Shown: positions 10,879-21,406 of the stretch, one piece after another | How the letters are laid out: each line of letters opens with the position of its first letter | Numbering within the stretch: the first letter of the stretch is position 1 | Assembly: GCA_963662175.1 (NCBI GenBank) | Contig: OY759223.1 | Coordinates: 21,801,460-21,865,459, forward strand | Direction: 5' to 3' | From: Aradus depressus | Taxonomy: Eukaryota > Arthropoda > Insecta > Hemiptera > Aradidae | Length of the DNA: 64,000 nt | Made by a program: the position numbers and the translations under genes | Notes under the pieces: model-generated | What the model saw: only the letters and a program-made list of their open reading frames with translations | Databases searched by the model: none | Told to the model about the DNA's origin: nothing

Positions 10879-11428
10879 AAACACTTAGAACAAGTCAAAA
10901 AATTCCACTATATTTATATAAAAGACACAATATATGTCGCTGGTTAGAGCATTGTCAAGTGTACAGGATACGGACTTATGACTGGTGGTAATATTTTGAA
11001 AAAAAGTCAAGATAGAGGGGTAGGAGGGGAAGAGTGAGGGAGGGGGAAAAACAGGGGGAGGGGACCATACAATATCACAATTTAATCAGAAAAATAATTA
11101 AATAATATATATCAATATTATTAACCTATTAACTAAGTCTCAATAATAACCTATTACCTATATCATAATTAAAAACTAAAAAACATTGTGATATAGTATG
11201 GTAGTTCCTCCCCCCCTCCTGTTTTTCCCCCTCCTTCACACTTCCCCTCCTACCCCCCTCACACCCTCTATCTTGACTTTTTTCATTACATTTATACATT
11301 TACATTTTTCATTACAACCAGTCATACATAATTCTGTATCCTGTACACTTGACAATGCTCTAACCAGCGAAATATATTGTGTATTTAATATAAATATAGT
11401 GGAATTTTTTGACTTGTTCTAAGTGTTT
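10879..11428. mobile_element. Fold-back element with about 210-bp inverted arms
   Basis: The left arm (about 10879-11083) and right arm (about 11184-11428) are reverse complements: AACACTTAGAACAAGTCAAA against TTTGACTTGTTCTAAGTGTT, and GGTTAGAGCATTGTCAAGTG against CACTTGACAATGCTCTAACC. The arms enclose a spacer of about 100 bp that is AT-rich. The GA-rich inner part of the left arm pairs with the CT-rich part of the right arm. The right arm has an extra 30 bases or so. No TSD or coding capacity is seen. It could be a MITE or snap-back DNA. Confidence 0.85.
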
Positions 11429-11889
11429 CATTCTGTAGTATTTACAATGAACTTCCACAAGATCTCTGGCGAAAACATCTCTTACATTTTATATGTTGGT
11501 TATTTTTTTATCTTTTTGAGCTATGAGAAAAAAAATTCCGTTGACAGTTTCCTCTAACTGAAACTTTCTTAATTAAATTTGAAATGTCTTTATTGTACCT
11601 ATTGCTTTCAAGAAGTGAGGAGGTGAATTGTAAGAACGGATAAAGAGATGGGAAAATTCAGACAACAGACGAATAGAGAGAGGACTCAACAATTCTAAAC
11701 TAGCAGCAACTGAAGTGAACAGAAAAGACCATTAAATTACTTTATTTAAATTGGACTTGGCTTACTGTGCAGAGCAAGAAGAGAAGGTTCGGTGAAGGTT
11801 CACAATTTAATTTCTCCTCTTTTCCTTAAAGACAAAAAAAAATTATAAAACAATTACACTTTGCTCCAAACTTACTTTGAAGTAAAGAT
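11429..11889. other. No gene seen
   Basis: AT-rich non-coding sequence between the fold-back element and the 34-bp array. Confidence 0.4.
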
Positions 11890-12195
11890 AGTTTCTTACT
11901 TTCGTATACATTTAGAAAACAATAGTTTCTTACTTTCGTATACATTTAGAAAACAATAGTTTCTTACTTTCGTATACATTTAGAAAACAATAGTTTCTTA
12001 CTTTCGTATACATTTAGAAAACAATAGTTTCTTACTTTCGTATACATTTAGAAAACAATAGTTTCTTACTTTCGTATACATTTAGAAAACAATAGTTTCT
12101 TACTTTCGTATATATTTAGAAAACAATAGTTTCTTACTTTCGTATACATTTAGAAAACAATAGTTTCTTACTTTCGTATACATTTAGAAAACAAT
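11890..12195. repeat. 34-bp tandem array, 9 copies
   Basis: The unit is 34 bp: AGTTTCTTACTTTCGTATAC followed by ATTTAGAAAACAAT. Nine copies fill exactly 306 bp. Copy 7 has one C-to-T change (TATATA), and the others look identical, so the array is young or homogenised. It ends with a partial AGTTTCT. Confidence 0.97.
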
Positions 12196-12365
12196 AGTTT
12201 CTGTCCAATAATGGACATTATGAAATTATGGGAGGAGAGGGAGAATGATATTAATTGTGGTTGATATTATTTGTTAACCTTTATTTTCTGTTAGAAGCAT
12301 ATTACACATTGGATAAGTGGAATCTCTCGGTGCCTGGATTTCAATTCCGCTAACAAAAGTATTCC

Positions 12366-12460
12366 ATAGGGCTGGCGATAGTCGATAGTATTATCGATAT
12401 ATTGATAGTTCATGACTATCAAAAGTGCTATCGATAGTCCAAGTAATTATCGTTATTAAT
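12366..12460. repeat. Single hAT-like end
   Basis: TAGGGCTGGCGATAGTCGAT begins a block dense in CGATAGT/ACTATCG words, like the ends of the candidate at 3377-4984. No partner end was found nearby. Confidence 0.35.
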
Positions 12461-12588
12461 TTAGGCTACGAGGGTGGGGGTATAGACTCCCGGGGGTATA
12501 GACTCCGCAGTTAGCGTTGCAGACCTTTTGTTATTTGGGAGACTCGTACCACTAGAAGCTCCCCCTGAGGTAACCACTGACTGTAATA

Positions 12589-12748
12589 CTTAAGTTGACT
12601 TTACATCAGCAGCAAAAATGCAAAGTGCAGCAGCAGCAAATGCACAGTGGTTTCTGTGCTTTTAGAATTAAATGACTCATATCCAATAGCGTGCATTTGC
12701 TACTGTTGCGCTTTGCACTTTTACTGCGCATGTAAAATCAGCTTTAAG
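12589..12748. mobile_element. Small fold-back MITE (about 160 bp)
   Basis: The arms of about 58 bp are inverted: left GACTTTACATCAGCAGCAAA, reverse of right GATTTTACATGCGCAGTAAA; both continue through AATGCAAAGTGCA-like and AGCAAATGCAC. The spacer is about 45 bp. TTAA occurs at both outer edges and may be the target duplication, but this is not certain. Confidence 0.75.
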
Positions 12749-12995
12749 AGTATAAAGTATAACATAAATGACGATTTTGAGCAAGGAAATGAAATGATCG
12801 AATTCATATATATTTAAATAAATGTAATATGACTTGTTTTGTACATGTACATTTATGTAACATCTGATTGCTGATTTAGGAATCAGACGTATGGGAAATT
12901 TGAAGATCCTATTGGTAACTTGCAAGCAATCCATTTTTAATAAAAACAATTTTTTTAGTTTATTTAATGTTTATCTTGGTTTTTTGCTCGGGCCA

Positions 12996-13015
12996 GGGGG
13001 GGGGGGGGGGGGGGG
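12996..13015 (+). repeat. Poly-G run, 20 bases
   Basis: Uninterrupted G20. Confidence 0.95.
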
Positions 13016-13088
13016 CACATGACAGTATAGTTCGTATTTGAGCTGTTGTCAATAAATAAAAAAAAAAAATTTACAGATTCTAAATAAA

Positions 13089-13484
13089 TTAAATTACTAT
13101 TTCAATGTCTTTAAGAAAGTCTATTAGTTTTTTATATTTATCTTTGACGGGGTTGTTCAGCCAAACCTGCAGGGTGTCCGTCCGGTTGAGATCTGGATAG
13201 TTTCGTCTAGTCTCCTCGTACTTCAGACACTTCAGTAGCACGTGGTCCATATCCTCTGTGCTGCCGCACCGGTCGCACTGAGAACTATTAGTCACCTTGA
13301 TGATGTGTAGGTTTCTGTTGACACGCCCGTGGTTCGTCCGAAGCTTGCTCAACTGAACTACCTCCCGACGACGCAAGCCCATGTCCTGGAACCATGGTTT
13401 TAGTTCTACCGTCTTTTGTACAGCATAGTGCTCTCTTCCTTTTGATGTAGATTCTTCAACGTATGCTTGTTGCCAGTTCTGCAA
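13089..13484 (-). pseudogene. Non-LTR retrotransposon C-terminal domain
   Basis: A 131-residue open frame. Residues 45-90 read QLSKLRTNHGRVNRNLH, then C70-x2-C73-x7-H81-x4-C86, the zinc-knuckle-like end that follows reverse transcriptase or RNase H in I/R1/jockey-type elements. Upstream parts are missing, so it is a 5'-truncated remnant. It lies 197 bp before channel exon 1 on the opposite strand. Confidence 0.7.
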
Positions 13485-13680
13485 AACAATCTTCCTTAAA
13501 CAACGTCAATGTAACCTTAACATATTATATGATTAAAGAATATTCCTAAATTAAATTATTTCCTACCCTGTACTAATGTTAATAAAACTAAAACTAGTTT
13601 TGAAGTTACACTTCAAACGTGTGTACTGCACAGACTTTTTTTTTTTTTTTAATTATATTTTTGTTTTATTTGTGTTTCAG

Positions 13681-13868
13681 GTCTTCTGGGAGGTACGGGC
13701 CGGATGATAGGGGAGCGTCTAAGTACCTCAGGAACAAATTTGGATACCCTTAGTCCACTTGGAGTCAAGTCAAGTACTGAAAGTCTCAAACCCAAGTCGG
13801 TCTCCAAGCAAAGTCTACTGGAGATTGTCACTTCCAAACTGGGCGTCGCCAGGAAAACACCCCATCAG
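13681..13868 (+). CDS. Cngl: CNG-like channel, exon in N-terminal cytoplasmic region
   Basis: This is the first exon seen of the only host gene. A strong acceptor (TTTTATTTGTGTTTCAG, ending at 13680) precedes it and the donor is CAG|GTATTA at 13869. The first two bases finish a codon from an upstream exon outside or unseen. The reading LLGGTGRMIGERLSTSG, SPLGVKSSTESLKPKS and ends VARKTPHQ with a complete codon, which matches the phase-0 start of the next exon. This Ser/Lys-rich stretch is cytoplasmic and precedes the membrane domain. The identity rests on the exons downstream; a poorly conserved N-terminal exon alone would not prove it. Confidence 0.82.
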
Positions 13869-13924
13869 GTATTATTTCAATCTACATGTTCATTTTTATT
13901 TTAGTTTACAATAGAATTTCATGT

Positions 13925-14286
13925 TTTCCGACCTCTAGATACCAAATATGAAAAAAAATAAAATAAATCTGTTTGTTTGTGAACACTCCCGATAGAATGA
14001 ATGTATCATTACGAAATTTTGTGGATCCAGATCCCTGTAATGACGACACCTATTGATTTTTAGCCACATTAACCAAAGGGAAGATGAGGATTAGAAGTGA
14101 GGCTTTTAATATAAAAAAAATTAATAACTGCCGATAGAATGAATGTATCGATAAATTTTATGAGTATAACCAAAACCCCATAAGGACAACAACCCTCGAT
14201 TATCAACCCAATCAGTCAAAAGGGGGATTGAGGGAACTTTAGAAAATTGATAATATTTTAGGATAATGACGTGAAATATGACATAT
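13925..14286. repeat. Module-repeat block
   Basis: Contains two modules (GATAGAATGAATGTATCATT, then CTGCCGATAGAATGAATGTA) with the usual TTGATTTTTAGCC and GGGATTGAGGG-type segments. The hAT element at 14295 is inserted into it; the block continues after 17448. Confidence 0.65.
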
Positions 14287-14294
14287 TCGCCAAC
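14287..14294 (+). repeat. hAT target-site duplication, left
   Basis: TCGCCAAC, repeated exactly at 17440-17447. Confidence 0.9.
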
Positions 14295-14741
14295 CAGTGC
14301 TGGATTGCCCAATAGGCCGGACTAGGCCATGGCCTGGGGCCCCCGTCGATGAAGGGCCCCCGTAAAAATCGAAAATGGATTTTTTTTTTTTTTTTTAAGC
14401 AAAGTTTATTCCGAAAAATTCAAAATTATAAATTTTTTTATTCATTAAAAATTTACCAATGAATCAAATTTATGTTTGATCATTTTTTTTATATCTATAC
14501 ATTCATCATATCTACCATTGTATTTACGGCAAATAATTTTTTGAATCTATTTATGATTCCAATCATCTCAAGTATCTACTTTCAAATTGCGCGCTCAATA
14601 ACACAACCTTTTCTTGTTTCATGATCTTAACAAGAATGTTGATTTGAATAGTGTGGAATCGAGTTGTGTTTTAACTGATATTGAATAATAGTGATTGAAT
14701 AATATTTATAAAAACACTACCAGTTTGCTTGCGGAAGGTGA

Positions 14742-15002
14742 GTTATCTCTTATATTCCATATTTACACATAAAAAAGACAACTCTCATCAGCATTTTTTT
14801 AACGCTTATGATAATAAATTGTTCTGCAGAGCGCTCTTTTTCAAAATTAAAACGAATCAAAAGCGAGCAAAGAAGCATTATGCATCAAGAACGATTAGAC
14901 ATGCTGAGTTTGATGTTCATTGAATCAGATGTTCTTCGTCAAATTGATTTTGAAGACATCAATGATTTTAGCGACCTCAAGTGTAGAAAGAAAGATTTTT
15001 AA
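14742..15002 (+). pseudogene. hAT transposase C-terminal (hATC) dimerisation domain
   Basis: Open for 86 codons to TAA at 15000-15002. The core reads NCSAERSFSKLKRIKSEQRS, then MHQERLDMLSLMFIESD and ends DFSDLKCRKKDF. SAERSFSKLK and QERLxxLxxxxIE are the hallmarks of the hATC dimerisation domain in ZMYM-like hAT transposases. An upstream in-frame TGA and loss of the catalytic region show it is dead. Confidence 0.88.
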
Positions 15003-15149
15003 AGACAAATCTTATATCAACGTTTATATAATAAATTGATATTGTTTATAACATGTTTTTGTAATTTTAGTTCTGAAAAGATTATATACTTTAGCAAAAA
15101 TTAAAATTTATTTCATATGTGATAGTAAGATGTTGTGGGACGAGATTTC

Positions 15150-15505
15150 TAATAGAAATAAAAGACGTTGTCTTCCCACTGTTTTATTTTATACCAGAAC
15201 CGGTTTTCGACGCAACAGCGTCATCATCAGTGGTTCATCTATCATAGAATAACAAAATATACAAATAATAAAAAGTATAAATAATTCTTAAGGCATCAGG
15301 GTACAGAGTAAAATTATAAAATTAACTTACCCACCCACACAGCACAGCGGTTGGAAGATAACTGGCATAGCTCTAAGGGGTGGGGGTAGCTAGGTTCACT
15401 CACTCACAACATGTAAAAACCATTCATTCCAATAAATACATTAAGTCTGTACATAATATAAACATTTTTTCATCATACAGCCAAAGAAATTATTTGTTGT
15501 CATAA
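15150..15505 (-). repeat. Penelope pseudo-LTR, left arm
   Basis: Nearly identical in inverse to 16935-17289. Shared landmarks are AAAGACGTTGTCTTCCCACT, GGTTCATCTATCATAGAATA, CACAGCACAGCGGTTGGAAG and CATTAAGTCTGTACATAATA. It carries a hammerhead core on the minus strand. Confidence 0.92.
15193..15234 (-). ncRNA. Hammerhead-ribozyme-like motif in Penelope arm
   Basis: On the minus strand: ACCA, CTGATGA, extra T, stem II GACGC-TGTT-GCGTC, GAA, self-complementary AACCGGTT, C, TGGT. Helix I is ACCA/TGGT. Helix III can form between two molecules through AACCGGTT, as in known short-stem-III hammerheads, and the predicted cut follows the C. The one departure from the textbook core is a U between A9 and helix II; natural hammerheads with an extra base there have been described. 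Confidence 0.78.
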
Positions 15506-15594
15506 ACTATAAAAAATAAATACATAAATAAATACATTGTTAAAAATATAATCACAGACTTGAATTCACAATAAATATCATTATAAAAACCATA

Positions 15595-16941
15595 TTACAA
15601 TACATCTTTCACAGGACAGCTACTTCTCTTAGTTTTGGACCAATCTCTCACACCAGGTAGGTCAGGCAGCAGAAGGGAGTTCTTAACCTCCATTTTTTTG
15701 TTAAGACTTTTTGAATCCTCATATAAAGAAAGTCGGATCTCCAAGCCTTCTAAGATATCTGTACGTCTTCCCTTGGTACCCTCGTGCAACAGTGCCACTC
15801 TATGGGTACCATTATGGCCCTCATTTTGACAATGAATAAAGAACTCGGAATCCCTTCTTCGTAGATGTTCCTTAGTCCGTATGTGTAATTTCCTTCCTGT
15901 CTGTCCAATATATGTTGCATTACAATCACCACATGTCAGTTTGTAAACACCGGATTTGTCCCTGAAAGGTACTCTGTCCTTCAGACTGGGGAAACAATTC
16001 CTTAAAGTGTTGTCATTTCTGTAGGCCACCCTGACTCCGTCCCTAGTAATAGTACGACCCATCCTCTCGGACACAGGCCCTAGGTAAGGGAGTACACACC
16101 AATTCTTGTATACATCCTCATTCCTTTTCAGGCCTCGGGGCATAAGCTTATTCTTAACTTTTTTCTTTATCATTCTCTCGACCAACCCCGCGTCATATCC
16201 GTTGACTTCTGCGATATGTTTTATGCAATGTTTCTCCTTATCGAAATTATCGCTGGTCAGAGGAACATGAAGCAGTCGGTTGGTGAGAAAATGAAATGCC
16301 GCCATTTTGTGTCCATAAGGATGGGAAGAGTCTGCAGGTATAACTGTGTCAGTGGAAGTAGGTTTTCTGTAAATGTCAAATGATATAGTATTGTCTGTAA
16401 CGTACAAGGTCAAATCTAAAAAGTTTAATTTGTCACCTCCTATTTCCAAAGTAAATTGTATCCTAGGATGGCACATGTTTAAATAGTCCAGGAGTGATTC
16501 TAATCTGGAAGGTGGCCCATTAAATACTATAAAAATGTCGTCCACGTATCTCTTCCAGTAGAAGACATCATCGAAGAATGGGTTCCGTTCATTCAATACA
16601 CTGGTTCTTTCCAGATGGTCCATAAAGATGTCCGCGCATAAAGGGCTTAAAGGAGATCCCATGGCCAAACCTCCCCCCTGGTTAAAGAATTGGTCCTGGA
16701 AGGCAAAATAATTCTGGTCGAGGCAAACGTCAAACAGTGCACAGAGTTCCATGCCATATATCTGATCTGTTCTCTGTTTAAATACAATATTCCTGATGAG
16801 AGTTTTAATCTCATCAGGGGGGACACTAGGAAACAGATTTATAACGTCAAAGGAGGCCAATATGGCTCCATCAGGTATCGACATGCCTTCAAGATCTTTT
16901 ATGAGTTCTCTGCTACTGGACAACGAGTAATTAGGGGACAA
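15595..16941 (-). CDS. Penelope RT plus GIY-YIG endonuclease, N-truncated
   Basis: 448 residues. The reverse-transcriptase palm shows SFDVINLFPSVP (30-41), GGLAMGSPLSP (90-100) and the catalytic YVDD box in RYVDDIFIVF (131-140). The linker is followed by a GIY-YIG endonuclease: GVYKLTC (331-337), TYIGQTGR (343-350), RTKEHL (355-360) and LEGLEIRLS (398-406). This order is specific for Penelope-like elements. The catalytic aspartates and the GIY-YIG residues appear intact, but the usual N-terminal part before the palm is missing, since the frame begins where the inverted arm begins. The ATG used is probably not the native start. Confidence 0.95.
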   Translation of the reverse strand: MSPNYSLSSSRELIKDLEGMSIPDGAILASFDVINLFPSVPPDEIKTLIRNIVFKQRTDQIYGMELCALFDVCLDQNYFAFQDQFFNQGGGLAMGSPLSPLCADIFMDHLERTSVLNERNPFFDDVFYWKRYVDDIFIVFNGPPSRLESLLDYLNMCHPRIQFTLEIGGDKLNFLDLTLYVTDNTISFDIYRKPTSTDTVIPADSSHPYGHKMAAFHFLTNRLLHVPLTSDNFDKEKHCIKHIAEVNGYDAGLVERMIKKKVKNKLMPRGLKRNEDVYKNWCVLPYLGPVSERMGRTITRDGVRVAYRNDNTLRNCFPSLKDRVPFRDKSGVYKLTCGDCNATYIGQTGRKLHIRTKEHLRRRDSEFFIHCQNEGHNGTHRVALLHEGTKGRRTDILEGLEIRLSLYEDSKSLNKKMEVKNSLLLPDLPGVRDWSKTKRSSCPVKDVL

Positions 16942-17289
16942 CGAAATAATTTCTTTGGCTGTATGATGAAAAAATGTTTATATTATGTACAGACTTAATG
17001 TATTTATTGGAATGAATGGTTTTTACATGTTGTGAGTGAGTGAACCTAGCTACCCCCACCCCTTAGAGCTATGCCAGTTATCTTCCAACCGCTGTGCTGT
17101 GTGGGTGGGTAAGTTAATTTTATAATTTTACTCTGTACCCTGATGCCTTAAGAATTATTTATACTTTTTATTATTTGTATATTTTGTTATTCTATGATAG
17201 ATGAACCACTGATGATGACGCTGTTTCGTCGAAAACCGGTTCTGGTATAAAATAAAACAGTGGGAAGACAACGTCTTTTATTTCTATTA
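16935..17289 (+). repeat. Penelope pseudo-LTR, right arm
   Basis: Inverse copy of 15150-15505. It joins the truncated 5' end of the ORF at about 16935, where GAAATTATTT continues differently from the left arm. Confidence 0.92.
17205..17246 (+). ncRNA. Hammerhead-ribozyme-like motif, right Penelope arm
   Basis: Same parts as the left-arm motif: ACCA at 17205-17208, CTGATGA at 17209-17215, T, GACG/CGTC stem, GAA at 17231-17233, AACCGGTT, C at 17242, TGGT. A C-to-T change makes helix II 4 bp with a 6-base loop. Confidence 0.75.
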
Positions 17290-17386
17290 AAATTTATTTC
17301 ATGTTTATACCTTAGAAATAATATAAATCCATTGTTAAATGCATATAAATGCATAAATAAACATTTTATTGCAGTTTGTAAAAAAA

Positions 17387-17401
17387 GGGGGGGGGGGGGG
17401 G
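17387..17401 (+). repeat. Poly-G run, 15 bases
   Basis: G15 after A6 within the right end of the hAT element. Confidence 0.9.
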
Positions 17402-17447
17402 CAACAATTTTAAGGGCCTATTCGCTTAATCCGGCACTGTCGCCAAC

Positions 17448-17795
17448 CCTGAGGATGAAAAAGTATGTGTAATAATCGCGGTGTACCGTACTCCCATAAC
17501 CGACGCAGAATTACTCGACGAACTAACCCCAAAACTACTGCAGTCGGACTTCTAGACAACTAGGCAGGTCGGGCGATTCTTCAACTCACTCGGCTCTACT
17601 TCACCATAGTACAAGTGGAGATGCAACGGAGCTACACAACGTGCCCCCTACGTACCACCGTCAACTCCACGAACATCAAATGTGCAAACTGCTCAGGCCA
17701 AATTTTCATATGTAATTCAAAACCTCATATGGACGACACTTATTAATTTTCAGTGGAATCGGCAGAGAGGAAGCAGGTGCAGGGTAGCCTGCAGA
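17448..17795. repeat. Module-repeat block continuing after the hAT
   Basis: No gene. From about 17700 the text is module-like (TTCATATGTAATTCAAAACC, ATTAATTTTCAGTGGAATCG). The part at 17455-17690 is unassigned. Confidence 0.45.
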
Positions 17796-17799
17796 GGCT

Positions 17800-17935
17800 G
17801 ATCTCAAGACCCCTACACTAGGGTGAATAAAAATTTAGGGTTGGCACAGTAGAGTCGGGCTCATCTCCACCAGAGTGACGAAAGAGCGCTCAGGATGATA
17901 GGTGAAGAGTCATAATACTAACTAACCCGACTCTA
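17800..17935 (+). mobile_element. SINE-A 3' fragment
   Basis: GACCCCTACACTAGGGTGAA to AGAGTGACGAAAGAGCGCTC, ending in a degraded tail. Confidence 0.7.
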
Positions 17936-17949
17936 CAACTTTAGTTATC

Positions 17950-18135
17950 TAGGTTGGTTTTTTTAAGTGAGTACCTGATATTGCACTGACTCAAGACCCT
18001 TGTTCATCGTCCAAACCGAAGGACGGCGTGCTCACATTTTTTTATTCACCCAGATCAATAGTTAAGGGCGTCAGCCGGTTTTCAAACCCACGATATTAAC
18101 TCAGTAAGCCAGCACACAAGTCATTCTATATCAAC
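17950..18135 (-). mobile_element. SINE-A copy, diverged, inverted
   Basis: The minus strand shows a degraded pol III head (TACTGAGTTAATATCGTGGG then TTTGAAAACCGG) and the block CGCCGTCCTTCGGTTTGG. With the previous fragment it forms a head-out inverted pair. Confidence 0.6.
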
Positions 18136-18540
18136 AATGAATAAATGAAATCGCCTACCGACTTAATGCTGTTCGTTACAGCATTAAATTGTCGCCTTTA
18201 TTATAATAAAAATAGGCTACTATAAATCACTTTATGCATAATTGGTTCTATTAGTCGCTCCCAGTGAAATTCACATGTAAATTTATTAAATTGTGCAGAC
18301 CGAAATTACATTTATTTAGTTCTTTTCTCTCAGTTCGTGCCTGGAATTCAATTCCGTTTGATATCTTCATTTAATTTAAAGCCTCGTTTCTTCAAAATTT
18401 CCTCCAGTTTGTTTTCACCCTTCGTTTAGATCTTCTTTTACCCCCCCCCCCCCCCCCCCACCCCCCCCCCCTTTCTCTATACGAAGTATAAAGTTAGTTA
18501 TGTAATCAGTCAAAAATTTGTTGATTTTTCACTGTAGTAT
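18136..18540. other. Non-coding; contains poly-C runs
   Basis: C19 at 18441-18459 and C11 at 18461-18471 split by one A. Module-like text near 18500-18540. Confidence 0.5.
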
Positions 18541-19194
18541 AGTACTTTCCGTCGGCCCGACTCTTCTATTGACGTGAAAACGTCTATTCGCTCGTTAAGG
18601 ACAGTGATAGCCGGTCAAACTTTCTTGTTACAAAATACCGTCAGATTTCAATCGATAATAACTACGAGAATAATAATGCGATAACAACGGTTGAGGTCAC
18701 AATGGATAGAGCATGTCTGTACGTGTTTGTTGTGCAGTGTTTGTTCTACCTGTGACGTTATCGGGCTAGTGTGGGCACCGGCGGATGATTGTTGCGAATT
18801 AGCGTTGTTTAAAATTAGAAATTAGTGTAGCGTGACAACGCGTTTAGATAGGACGTTGATTCAGGTGTCATTGTAAAGAGCTTGAGGAGCACTACTAGGA
18901 CTCAAAGTGAAACAATAAAAACATTCGCTGAAATATAGGTAAAAAACGGTAATAAATTGAAAATTGCAAAAAAATTAAAGATGTCGTCTCATATGAATCG
19001 TAAATATGCGCGGAATTATAGAAAACGCAAATCAGAGGAAAGCTCGCATCAAAAGGAATTTTAAAAACCTAAAAAGTCTAGTGCCGAGCAAATGCAAGAG
19101 CTACGGCAACATCGAAAATAAAATAAAAATGATTTTATCCCGACGTTTTCACGGAAAATCTACGGCGTGGACCTTGACTACGCCTTAATGTTTT
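18541..19194 (+). other. Possible 5' part of a DNA transposon
   Basis: GC content is higher than around it. A 27-codon frame at 18981-19064 begins MSSHMNRKYARNYRKRK, a basic start like that of ZMYM-type hAT transposases, and basic residues continue in the next frame after a shift. GACGTGAAAACGTC at 18560-18573 recurs in part as CGACGTTTTCACGG at 19140-19153, in inverse. No terminal repeats with TSD could be fixed. The assignment is weak. Confidence 0.25.
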
Positions 19195-19275
19195 TTTTTA
19201 CTCACCTACGGTAGGGGTCTTTAACGAGTACCTGACATCCTTCAGGCTCGAGACCGTCGCTTAACATCGATATTG
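19195..19275 (-). mobile_element. SINE-A internal fragment
   Basis: CTACGGTAGGGGTCTTTAAC, GAGTACCTGACAT and CTCGAGACCGTCGCTTAAC match the body of SINE-A in inverse. Confidence 0.7.
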
Positions 19276-20400
<1,125 letters not shown>

Positions 20401-20459
20401 AAAATGAAGAGAAAACGTACGATTTTTAAAAAAATATTCTCTATTTCACAAAATATATA

Positions 20460-20806
20460 GGTTAGGTTAGGTTTTATGACTCATGCCCGGGCTTTAACTA
20501 AGAGGTCATATCGCCTACTACCAGAGCGCTCTTTCGTCACTCTGGTGGACATGAGCCCGACTCTACTGTGGGTGTCCTAAATTTTGCCTACCCTAAATTT
20601 TTATTCATCTAGGGTAGGGGTCTTTAACGAGTACCTGACATCGTACAGGCTCGGGACCATCGCTTAACGTCCCATCCGAAGGACGGCGTGCTTAAGTTTA
20701 TTTTACCTCCCAGATAAAATAAACTAAGGGCCTCGGTCGGGCTACGAACCCACAACCTTGAGCTCAGAAGTCTAGCACGCATACCACTGAGCTACCGGCG
20801 CCCTCA
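20460..20806 (-). mobile_element. Full-length SINE-A with 13-bp TSD
   Basis: A 347-bp complete copy on the minus strand, flanked by CACAAAATATATA at 20447-20459 and 20807-20819. The 3' end (left) is GGTTAGGTTAGGTT, again the TTAGG-type tail; the 5' end (right) is TGAGGGCGCCGGTAGCTCAG reversed. Confidence 0.95.
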
Positions 20807-20825
20807 CACAAAATATATATAATAT

Positions 20826-20862
20826 GGGAGTACATTCGGTATTGCTACCATCGTCAGCAATG
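20826..20862 (-). ncRNA. Hammerhead-like motif (Penelope terminus)
   Basis: Minus strand: CTGACGA, T, stem II GGTA-GCAA-TACC with a GNRA tetraloop, GAA, TGTACT, C. Helix III (TGTACT) has one mismatch to self-complementarity. Homologous to 36263-36300. Confidence 0.6.
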
Positions 20863-21065
20863 ACAGTTGATAGGATTTCGTGTCGATATATTCATTCTTT
20901 TGGGAGTTATTCACAGACACAAACAGATTGGTTTTCTGAAAATATATTTATTTTATTTTTATTAACGTTTCGCCATTAAAACAAACTTTTATTAGGTTAG
21001 TTACCATGTCACGTGTTGTTTGATTGATCAAATTATGATATTCCCATATAAAACTATAATGGTAA

Positions 21066-21298
21066 ACTTTATCTGGGAGATTAAAAAAACTTAAGCACGC
21101 CGTCCTTCGGATGGGCCGTTAAGCGATGGTCCCGAGCCTGTGCGATGTCAGGTACTCGTTAAAGACCCCTACCCTAGGTAAATAAAAATTTAGGATAAGC
21201 AAAATTTAGGACTCCCACAGTAGAGTGTCGAAAGAGCGCTCTGGTAGTAGGCGATATGACCTCGTAGTGATAGCCCGGGCATGAGTCATAATAACTAA
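21066..21298 (+). mobile_element. SINE-A copy, 5' truncated
   Basis: Lacks the pol III head. It starts at TTTATCTGGGAGATT and runs through CCGTCCTTCGGATGGGCCGT to GCCCGGGCATGAGTCATAAT. It lies 108 bp before exon 2 of the channel gene. Confidence 0.88.
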
Positions 21299-21406
21299 CG
21301 ACACCTATTGATTGTCAGCCAAATGAGCCAATGAAGGGGGAGGTACAAATATTACCTGGCTATTATATTACTATTATTATTATTATGCTATTGTGGTTTG
21401 TTTCAG

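Larger units (their letters stand above)
15117..17286 (-). mobile_element. Penelope-like element, 5' truncated, inverted pLTRs
   Basis: Flanked by a 16-bp duplication TTAAAATTTATTTCAT at 15101-15116 and 17287-17302, so it inserted into the hAT. It contains one minus-strand ORF with RT and GIY-YIG domains between two inverted copies of a terminal segment of about 350 bp (15150-15505 and about 16935-17289). The inverted pseudo-LTR arrangement and variable TSD are known for Penelope-like elements. The ORF 5' part has been replaced by the inverted arm, so the copy is not autonomous. Confidence 0.95.
14295..17439 (+). mobile_element. hAT transposon remnant with a nested Penelope element
   Basis: Ends CAGTGCTGGATTGCCCAATA and, reversed, CAGTGCCGGATTAAGCGAAT form imperfect TIRs flanked by the exact 8-bp repeat TCGCCAAC. 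Without the nested element (15117-17286) it is just under 1 kb. It keeps only the end of the transposase (14742-15002); the BED finger and RNase-H-fold catalytic region are gone. TIR, TSD size and the hATC domain agree on the hAT superfamily. Confidence 0.93.
20401..20870 (-). mobile_element. Penelope-like terminus interrupted by SINE-A
   Basis: The pieces at 20410-20459 and 20807-20870 join, on the minus strand, into the same sequence as 36263-36350: GATGGTAGCAATACCGAA, ATATTATATATTTTGTGAAA, TAGAGAATATTTTTTTAAAA. The SINE at 20460-20806 inserted between them with its own TSD. This gives a clear relative age: Penelope first, SINE later. Confidence 0.75.

Noticed and set aside
11890..12195. 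CRISPR-like 34-bp repeats
   Set aside because: Head-to-tail without spacers; a plain minisatellite.
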